Translations under genes and position numbers: made by a program | Part shown: one piece after another, positions 55,522-64,000 of the stretch | How positions within the stretch are numbered: the stretch's first letter is position 1 | Layout of the letters: each line of letters starts with the position of its first letter | The notes under the pieces: generated by a model | What the model was told of the DNA's origin: nothing | The model's input: the letters and a program-made list of their open reading frames with translations, nothing else | The model's database searches: none | NCBI GenBank assembly: GCA_015039465.1 | Contig: MU130026.1 | Location: 1-64,000 of the forward strand | Direction: 5' to 3' | From: Phlegmacium glaucopus | Taxonomy: Eukaryota > Basidiomycota > Agaricomycetes > Agaricales > Cortinariaceae | DNA: 64,000 nucleotides

Positions 55522-57942
55522 ATGTCTCCAGGTCTCCATGATAGTCTACCAGCGAGTATCTCTCATATTATCGAACAGGAGCCTTTCTTATCACTCAATA
55601 ATGACGACAAAAATATAACACAACTATCAAACCCCAACGAAACAGCTTCTCGATCATCCACAACGTTTGCATCACCGCTAGAAGGCACGGAATTGGTCGC
55701 TGTTTCCTCTACGACACTCCATCGCTCCGTGTATATCCCTGCGTTTGTACTGGGATATACAGCGCTTGCAATATTTGCCTGGGCTGTTACCTGCATTCTA
55801 AGCTATAGGCCTATTACGACGGACCACTATGGTATGTAATCATCAGTCAATCCTATTTTACAATATACTAGTAGATTGCTATGCAGGAGTTTCGTTCGGA
55901 AAATACTTTGCTTCTAGCTGGTTTTCTTTGAACTACATCCATCCGCTGTTCGTGAAGAACGAGCAGTGGTTCCGCATGGCCCGATTCATACAGTCTATCG
56001 TCACTGTCTTGACGATTCCTTTGACCTCAGCAGTTTGCTCGAAGGCTGCTGTTGTCTTCATTCAGCGCCAGAGTGGCTTGTCCCTGCGCCAAGCGATGGT
56101 CTTGGCAGACAAGGGTTGGACAGAGCCCAAATTGTATGCCAAGCTCCTGTTTGCCAGTGGTGGTTTAAAGCGTTATGGATCTTCTTTCCTCTTTCTTGCG
56201 ATCCTGCTCAATATTCTTGGTATGTAATATCTGACAGCCCGTAGTCTACTAGTAATTGCTTGTGCGTTGCATAGGTGGCATTATTTCACCACTACAGTCA
56301 CTCTTTCTGACATCACGAACGATCAAAACCCCAACACGGCCAGGCATGGTCGTCCAACTGACTGACATTTTGGATTTATTCAAGACTTCAAGTTACGACT
56401 TGGACTTAATTCCAGTTCTGGTCCGCTCTGCTATAACATCTACTTCCAAAACAGATCTCCAGAGTGGCCTTTGGACTAGTAGTCCGATCATTTGCAACAC
56501 CCCTACTAGCAAGAATGATAACACTGACCCAACTTCAGAGTCTTGTGCCCTTGGTGGCATCACTTTGGCAAATATGTCCCAGCTTCCGGAACCGTTCCTT
56601 GCTCAACTGCCTTTAGGGTACAATACCGGTCTCATCCGTCAATTCCTCCCTAGAATCAATTCTTCTGCAACAAGAGAAGTGATCACAGAAGCAGACTTTC
56701 CTGCAAACTGCGACACATTGCCTGGATCTTTTTATGTGAACTATGCAAATGCCAGAGAGTTCGGCAACTGGAGTCTCATTGCTTGTATGCCAGCGAATCA
56801 AATAAATTCTCCATGGAAACCAGTACGGACACGCCAGGACTTCTCTGAAGAGCTCTACCTGAATCTTTCGGTTTCAGGCTTTGGTGCCGCACCATGGGAC
56901 CCACCCGAGACACGGGGTGGTCTCTTCAAAATCATTGTGAACACTACTGCTGGCTTCTTCGAATTGCCAAACTATATGAATCGGCAATTGCCAGGACCAT
57001 TACTTGATGACGACCCAAGTAACTACTGCGGCATCGACTGTGTATCTCAGGGATATTATCTTGATCCAATCAAGTGAGTGGGTTCAGTAAGCAAGAAGAG
57101 CTACAACTGACAAGTGTAGTGATCATAACCTTACGTCCCGCAGCTCTCTCACCCACCGAGACAATACAAACGGAACAAATATAATCAGCAACACCTCCCT
57201 TGCACTGGAAATGTCTACAAACAGAGGTCCCTTACTAACCATAGCAATTGCACTGTTTGGCGAAGGATCCTTCATCGCAGATCGCCTTACTCATCCAGAA
57301 GCTTACATCAACAATATCACGGACGGTAAATGTATCGGCCAAGCACCATTCATCGGCCTACTGCACGATTTCCACGACGCCCTGGTTGAGGACATTCTCG
57401 ACCCCTGCATCAGAACGAACATTAACGACGACAGCCTCCAGCAACAAATTGCGACGTATGTCTCCTCACTGTATCAGTACACATGGGACGGGTCCAGCGG
57501 GGAGCGGATCAAGAATGCGTTTGAATCTGCCGCTTTCCTGGCGAACGAGGCATGGCTGCAATCTAGCAACATCTCCCATACATTCACGGTATCTTACGAT
57601 GTAGGCGCCGATACAGTGGTACCCGCTATCTCTCGAACTGGAATAATTCTCATTTCTGTGCTGCTCGCCGTGGATCTGCTCTCCCTGCTAGCAATGTCGC
57701 TCTACAGTACCTGGACGCCTTGCTGGACGGACCAACTTGATGCCTTCGCCATGATGCGCATCGGGGCTGCAATCGCGGAGTCTATCCCGTTTCGTGTGGC
57801 AAATACGACTGATCGAATAAAAATCCTCGACGAGACGCCTGGATGGGTCGGAGATGCGACGGAGGGCAAAGGCAAGGTTGGGGAGCTGGGGATCGGGGCT
57901 CCGACGCCCCTGAGGGGAAGAAGGAACTATGCGTGCTATTAA
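55522..57942 (+). CDS. Large fungal membrane protein of unknown function
   Basis: Four exons (55522-55831, 55887-56219, 56275-57073, 57120-57942) give 754 aa. A soluble N-terminus of about 70 residues is followed by helices at VYIPAFVLGYTALAIFAWAV and near IVTVLTIPLTSAVCSKAAVVF, a SLRQAMVLADKGWTEP block, another helix (SSFLFLAILLNILGGIISP), and a roughly 400-residue, probably extracellular region with many N-x-S/T sequons and paired Cys (NYCGIDC). A final helix (IILISVLLAVDLLSLLAM) and a short tail close it. The IPLTSAVCSKAAVVF and LRQAMVLADKGW blocks recall a large uncharacterised membrane family best known to me from filamentous ascomycetes. Function unknown. Confidence 0.85.
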
Positions 57943-58733
57943 GAGTAAGATGCAAATTCACTATTATCATTATCATGTTTTTTAGCTGATTAAAAGAGAG
58001 TTTATAGCCAGACGGTCGGTAGGACTTGCTGGTAGTGGCTGGAATCAGGCTGACTCTGGATGGCGCGGAGCTGATAGTGGTGTTTGACGAACCAGGGGGC
58101 ACTTGGATTCAAGAAAATGCGGACGACAAGCACTTAGGCACCGCATCAAACTCTATAGTCTTTTGTACTACTGCCCAGCGAACATCAAACGTACTAGCTT
58201 AACATCAAATCGTCCTACTAGTATTTATTTAACCAAAGCATTTTCTCGGTTTATAGACAGATGCAGAGTAGATGCAGCCGCGAATAAATTAAGTGTGTCG
58301 ATCTGTTCTGAAAGTCTGAAGGCAAACCAACTTATTTCATCATCTGCATAAACAGAGGTTTTGAGAATTGTAGAATTTCAAAACACTTTCTAGGTGCTTT
58401 CACAAGTTAAAAATTGTGATGTTGATTGCAACAGCTTTTATGCCCTATCAGCATTCACAGCTTCCTCATACTGCTAATAAGGACGTTCTTCCCTTGTAAA
58501 ACATTGGACTGCCTTGGCAGGATCGAAATAAATGGCAGGAGAATTATTCCAGGGGTCTGGAGACGGGGTTCTACCATATCACTAAGTAGAGGCCAATCTG
58601 TTGAAGATCTATATTACATCGTATACAAGCTGAAAATCCTTATGAAATTATCGAAACAATCCAGCGGCCTCCATCTGTCAATTTATGTTACGCTGCCTTC
58701 AATTTGCTCTTTCTTTCCTCAATCAGAGGTATG
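57943..58733. other. Convergent 3' intergenic region
   Basis: Lies between the convergent 3' ends of the membrane protein and O-methyltransferase genes. Several short frames, none convincing. Confidence 0.5.
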
Positions 58734-60618
58734 TCAGGCAGGAAGACGATATTCGACGAGCCCCATCTCTCCAAAGTCCCATAACTTTTCAAACTTAAGA
58801 CCTGCAGCCTCTCCAAGCCTAACAAAATCATCAAGTTGACGCTCTTCGCTGTTGAGCATAGCCATCATATCCAAGTCCAAATTATATTGTCGGATTCGTC
58901 CAGCACCATAGTTGGGTAATAACGGTTCTGGCGCCTGGGTGTACCTCGATTGTCCTTCAGGCACTCGGTTTGCGTGCTGTAAGATATACTCGTCTGTTTA
59001 TCGATGATTATTCTTTTTGGAATCGGCTAAATGGATTAGCACAACTCACGGACGAGCACTCGGCTATGTGAAACCATCGCTTTTCGTACACCAGTGAGGA
59101 TTTTGATGGACTCCGCGTCAGGCCAATCGTGACTTGTAAAAACAAAAAAGAGTTCAGAGACACTTTCTCTTTGAACCGATAACAGAATAACTGACATGAT
59201 ATTTTTCAGCTAAGATGAAAAAAGTCCTTTTATTCAGCTAGAATCTTCCCTGCAAAGAAATTACTTACATAGTAAACGTTACATCCTTGAATTGGAGACT
59301 CGGACAAAAAGTCGATGGGTTCGAATTGAATTCGTTTCTCCGCAATTGCTTCAGGACATCGCTTCGGCCAAACCTCGTTCTTTGCCTGAAGGATGCGTTC
59401 CGGTAAGTCTTGCAACTTGAGATCCAAGGTAGGATACGCTTTAGCCAGTTGAAGTACGATGTTCCCGATCCCTCCACCAACATCACAAACGGAAGCTCCA
59501 TCACCCAATTCTTTCCAGGGGAACTCTGTGCCGGAGTAATAAGCGAATGTTTAGAATATTTTCAGTAAGTAGAGAATTACCAGTGATGACGGAGCTTGCT
59601 TCAATCGCAGAGCCCCAGCCTATCATCCCCACACCGAAACGCGCTCCAAGTTCAGCACCCTTAGGGGTTTCCTTTGAGATTCGTTAGGCATCGTGCAATC
59701 TAGATCACAAATCTATATAAAAAAACGCACCCCTTCGAAGTACTTGAAGACAGGGTCCGGATAATCGCTATATTTGTTAAAAGCAGTTTGATGTGGAGCA
59801 TACGAAGGGCCCCATTCTTTGTCTGCGAAAACTTCTGAGATCAACACGGCCGACTTGATACATTCGTCAGTGCTGTTAGGTATAATTAAATAAGCTTAAC
59901 TGAACACAATCAGATATTAAAAGGAGTATAACACAGACAAATGGAGCCCGAGGCTAGATAAAGGGTTACTGCTGAGAAGTTGAATGCTCAATCTGTTGTT
60001 GGCAAAAACGTTGTCCGAGACTTCATTTTTCAATTTGTAGAATCAGTTTGAGAGATCAACTAGTTTGTTCAGATTAACTCACCCTCTCTGAAGATGTGCT
60101 TCGAAGCTAATATTCGGAAAACTCTTCCAACCTTCCGCGCTTCGATACCAGATTTCTGCCCGATCTCTGAGATATGCATTCCCGCTGGCTTTTCTTGAAG
60201 AATATCGGAGAACTTGTATGTAAGCGCGACGTTCAAACAACTAGGTTCATACCCCTAAGGTGAAACATGTTGGGCCCTTTTCTCAACACACTAATAACTG
60301 CTGTTACATACCCCCATGAGTCGCTGAGTATACATTTAGAAAAAGATGATGATGAATATTGCATTAAATGCTCACGTTGACCAATGTATGGCTAGGTCGC
60401 GCGACGGTGGCCGAAAGTTGAAGGCAAGCACCTTCAATTATCTGGATCGCGTTACGTAGATCTTTGTCGTATATCTCATTGTCCAGCGGGTGAGATTCAG
60501 TATCGTCGAGGGAGGGAACGACAGGGCTTGCTGATTTCGCATAATGCTGCTCTACAATCTTGCTTGCATCTGCGATGAGAGCAACAAGAGCAGATATTTG
60601 ACCATGATTAGGAGCCAT
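58734..60618 (-). CDS. COMT-like SAM-dependent O-methyltransferase
   Basis: Nine exons (60376-60618, 60083-60254, 59939-60020, 59731-59872, 59581-59671, 59269-59525, 59196-59209, 59050-59132, 58734-58993) join in phase to 447 aa, normal for fungal class II O-methyltransferases. A helical dimerisation part with a winged-helix segment (HISEIGQKSGIEARKVGRVFRILASKHIF) leads to the SAM motif VCDVGGGIGN, an acidic DLPERI segment, and IHDWPDAES with the catalytic His. The C-terminus is LWDFGEMGLVEYRLPA. It should transfer a methyl group to a phenolic or enolic hydroxyl of a small metabolite. Exon 7 is only 14 nt and supplies LKNI just before the catalytic His. The ATG at 60618 gives the family's usual N-terminus. 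A broken copy of exon 1 lies at 54416-54840. Confidence 0.92.
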
Positions 60619-61009
60619 AGCGTCCAAGGCGATCTTGTTTGGTGCATTGAAATACTATCTGACACTCCCAAAAATAAAAGGAATGATTAATATGATTGAT
60701 GTGACATATATAACACATCAATTAATGATTGTTCGGGATGTCCTCCTCCAAGAAATCCACAGACTTATTATTACATTTTTATCAAAAACATTGCACTGAC
60801 CAAGCCCTCGAATTTGAATTGTAGGCATAGATGCACACAATAATTATGAATGGCCTATGCTCGAGTGTTATCATTGGGCGTTTGCCACGGTTCAAGTCCA
60901 CTCCACATTTCTCACACTAAACCCCCATCAGAGATAGAAGTCAACATAAATGATTATCGATTGATGCCAAAATGATGAATACCGAGGTTTCTAAGATGGA
61001 AGATCAATA

Positions 61010-61047
61010 ATACATCAAACTTGAACGAGCATGAGAGTTTGATGTAT
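61010..61047. repeat. Perfect 12-bp inverted repeat with 14-nt loop
   Basis: ATACATCAAACT (61010-61021) is inverted at 61036-61047. No T-run follows, so it is not a terminator-like structure. Confidence 0.6.
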
Positions 61048-61267
61048 CGTGCTTTATGTAGAGGATATTGATAGTTCATAAGGTTTGCAGATACATGGCT
61101 GGAGCTGAGGGACTGCTAGTACCCGAGGTCGCCGGATCCGAACCTAAGATCTGAAGATATGAAGTCCAGACGATTGAGTCGGATTGACAGAAGATGAATG
61201 CTGGTTGGAGGCATCAAAGACGAACAGCCACTGATCCAAAAATAGAAATATTTATCAGTAATCTTCC

Positions 61268-61328
61268 GGCCCGCAAAGTACATCGGACTGGTTTATGTAA
61301 GCAGAAAGTGGCCCGCAAAGTACATCGG
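61268..61328. repeat. 19-bp direct repeat
   Basis: GGCCCGCAAAGTACATCGG occurs at 61268-61286 and 61310-61328, 42 bp apart start to start. Confidence 0.7.
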
Positions 61329-62903
61329 GTCAAAAATTTCCGTAGGCCAGACTGTTTGTTTTTAGCACGGCGAGTTCTGACCAGAGCACAGTGGACTACG
61401 CAAACAGCACAACACGCGTCCGAGAATCGGTCATGCTGATATGGACATCGCTCCAAGGACCTCTGGGAGACGGCCTTGCAAATAGGCGTTTATGCAAGAA
61501 AACTGAAAATGGAACATCTTGGCAGGAAAACGGGGTAAAGATGCATACTAACATCGCAACATCGGGTAAGTCCAGGCTGCAATGCGCAAACACCGTATAA
61601 GTCGCATCCAAGTCAGGGGAATATCTCCACAGAGACTTTTGCTCGGGTAGGATGCATCCGATGAAGTAGGCAAATAGGTACATACGTTCAAAGTTGACAT
61701 GGACAGTGGACGCATGCATTTCTGTCACGCATTGGCCAAAACGGATGAAATTGTGACCTTGCGATGTCTCAGGCTGTATCAACCTCATTCAGCCAGCTTC
61801 AGCCAGTCGTAATCGCGTGAAGTAGCGTGCTGACGTTCACTTGATGTAATACCTGGTACCATGGCATCAATGTCGCCACACCTCAGGCTGATCCCAAATG
61901 TTGGGAAATTTCAGAGTCTCTCATTTGCTGGGACCCAAAAATGGATGATCCCCTGCCCAGCTGCCCTTTTAGTCTCATTCCTTGGCGTGGGAGGGGGTCC
62001 AGCAGTTCCTATCTCTGATAAATGATTCGAGGTAAGTAAGGGTAAGTAGTAAGTACTGATAGAGGTTGTAAAGAGCGGCAGAAATCATTTATTGTTCTCT
62101 CATGGATGAATTGTCGTTCTCTCACGTCGTTGTTGGGAAGACGGTATTATATAAATTAAAAATCAGTAAACAAAAGGCTCCTCGGAACTTTTTGGGAACG
62201 AAATACCGTTATGAGCTACGTATAGTAGACTACTATTGCAGATATTACCACGCAGTTACATCAAGTGACCGTTAGCACACGAACTTCTGGCTGACTTCTG
62301 GACGAGGCTATGCCAAAACCATAAGCTGCGTTTGTGTCATGCACTGCACCTTGGTCCGTCACTGGCGCTAGAACTCGCCACTGTGGCTATAATCTGACTT
62401 GCCGACATATCGCCATGATAAACTTTGTGCGGATGTTTCGTTGGATACGAAGTTTATTGTAAGTAAGGTTCGAAACTTGAAGGCTAATGATACCTTCCAA
62501 GCGGTCTACTTCCCTTCAGCGTCTTGTCTTTTTTCAAGTTCGATAATCTCGTTATCGGCGAGTCATATCAATTCACACTGACACTGCTGGCACCGGGTTT
62601 TGCCTCCACAACATATTTTGTCACTTCCAAAAACACTTTTTCCCAAGGTACATTGGATAATTCCCTTACAAGGAAATTATTTCAGGGAGAAGTGTTATTA
62701 TAAATGATACAATGTGTTTATAAATGGGGGTTCTCCTCAACACAGCACCAGCGGTGACAACTCGATATAGGACTAATAGAGACTAATAATGCTTTCCGAA
62801 GTCGGCGGATCTGAATCTGCATTCATTCCGTTCAGAAAGTTAGCTACCGGGCCCCGGGGCCTGATATATTCAATAGGATGCCCTCAACTCTACTACACAC
62901 ACA

Positions 62904-64000
62904 ATGTCTTCTCCCCCACCTGACGCTGTCCTGGCCACCGCACTCGTCCATCTGTAAGTTACATCCATAAAATCGGCCTTTTCTGCCCTAATATTGATTT
63001 GTTACAGCCATGCAGGGCTTTACTTCCAAATCGCAGGGTTTGTGATGCTGATTTACGATCATAGTTGAGTTGCTCTTTGTCTTTCGTCGATGATTCAAGC
63101 TTTTACTAATGATACAATACATTAAAAAGTGTTGACATTCTCTGACGAGGTGAATACCTAACTTGCAATCATCGTTGGCATCATGATTTCTAACCAAACC
63201 TATAGGTTGAACGTATCTGGAAACAGAAGATAACAGGGGCCAGCATCCTGTTTTTAATGAACAGATACCTCACGCCACTCCAATTCATAATTGTTATAGA
63301 CGGTAGACATTCAAGTCCTTTGCTTGATGCGTCGACTTGCTGATGTTTGGGGTATGTATTATCTAGCGTTCCAAGATCCGGAATGGACAAAAAAGGCGTG
63401 AGTACTACATTCAACTAAAGGCGAAATATGTATTGAATTTTCTATCTTCTATTCAGTTGTGATCGCTTTGTGGTATTCGAAGGTGCACAGACAATTTCAA
63501 TGGTTGGCAGTAAGTCATTTCCATGCTTACATCGATCACCACCCTCACCGAAAACACCGTGAATCAAGTCTGCGAATGTAGGTAGATAACGAGGAAACTT
63601 CATCGAGCATTACCAACTGATGCATGTGGAAACAAGTGATAATGATTCTCCGTGTCTATGCATTATACGGTCGATCCAAACTTGTGGCAATTCCTTTGCT
63701 GCTCCTTTTGGCTGCTCAGATTGTACTGTCAAGTCTCGGCGTAAACACAGGGTTTGGTAAAGACCCAATCCCCTACACTTAAGGCTTTCTTGCTAACTTT
63801 TTTTTTATACAGCTGTACCGTTGCCACCAGGCGTTGTTGGTAATTCACTGGACATTGCCCCCTCCAAACCATTTATTTACTCTCTGTTTGTAGGATGTAT
63901 CCTCACGGGGACAAGTTCGCTTTTGGGTGAGCCGCTCGTTTACGCGATGCATTTATCAATGGACACTAATTTTGGGCGCTGTTCTAGCCCTCATTTGGGT
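62904..64000 (+). CDS. DUF6533-type membrane protein, 5' part (runs off the window)
   Basis: Exons read from 62904-62953, 63008-63063, 63130-63149, 63206-63302 and 63368-63397 onward through at least four more. The product begins MSSPPPDAVLATALVHLHAG, then LYFQIAGFVMLIYDH, MLTFSDEVERIWKQK and ILFLMNRYLTPLQFIIVID. This is the DUF6533 N-terminal domain of many Agaricomycete receptor-like proteins. Later segments (CDRFVVFEGAQTISMVG, VIMILRVYALYGRSKLVAIP) continue the seven-helix pattern. Exon 3 is only 20 nt. Function is unknown; the family is thought of as membrane sensors but this is not proven. The 3' end lies beyond 64000. Confidence 0.85.

Larger units (their letters stand above)
60619..62903. 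other. Intergenic, 2.3 kb without a supported gene
   Basis: Contains an open 130-codon minus frame with ATG (61396-61788) that I cannot assign, a 12-bp-arm hairpin (61010-61047) and a 19-bp direct repeat. No RNA gene seen. Confidence 0.45.

Noticed and set aside
60850..60905. GGTTCAAGTCC resembling a tRNA B-box
   Set aside because: The flanking bases do not form a T-arm stem, and no A-box or acceptor stem lies at the right distance.

Overview
The window looks like nuclear DNA of a filamentous basidiomycete, most likely an Agaricomycete. Genes are split by many short GT-AG introns of about 45-70 bp. DUF6533-type and other lineage-typical multi-spanning membrane proteins are present, and the intergenic DNA is full of LTR retrotransposons. 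All gene models below were spliced by hand: exons were joined at GT-AG sites so that reading phase and family motifs stayed continuous.

Region 1 (about 2.8-23.1 kb) is gene-rich and resembles the tailoring part of a secondary-metabolite locus. It holds an NAD(P)-binding epimerase-like reductase (-), a Dabb stress-response barrel protein (-), a flavin monooxygenase (+) divergent from it over a 245-bp gap, an AusD-like SAM methyltransferase (+), a secreted GMC oxidoreductase (+), a transcription factor with paired C2H2 fingers plus a Zn2Cys6 cluster (+), and the frameshifted 3' end of a cytochrome P450 (+). No backbone synthase (PKS, NRPS, terpene synthase) lies in the window. A 474-bp MITE with TA duplications sits between the monooxygenase and the methyltransferase.

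Region 2 (23.1-30.5 kb) is a tandem duplication of about 3.7 kb. Each unit carries one minus-strand gene for an 867-aa proline/serine-rich membrane protein. Copy B is open. Copy A has one in-frame TAG.

Region 3 (30.7-50.9 kb) is a transposon nest. It starts with a Ty3/gypsy chromovirus with nearly identical LTRs and a Tf1-like self-priming signature; it has an intact pol, one stop in gag, and two extra ORFs after pol. Next come a 168-bp fold-back MITE, a rearranged Ty1/copia relic (LTR plus leader joined head-to-head to an inverted pol fragment), and a decayed hAT transposase gene. A full Ty1/copia element with two LTRs and a CCAGC target duplication is inserted in the hAT coding exon. That copia element has an in-frame TGA and a 321-bp foreign insert flanked by a 379-bp duplication of its own pol. 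The TE stops, and every copia LTR and duplication difference I found, are C-to-T or G-to-A changes at CpG, which suggests methylation-linked deamination.

Region 4 (51-64 kb) carries a six-exon membrane protein gene (-), a mosaic of its last exon fused to a copy of the methyltransferase exon 1, a 754-aa multi-spanning protein (+), a COMT-like O-methyltransferase with a 14-nt microexon (-), and the 5' end of a DUF6533 membrane protein (+) that runs off the window.
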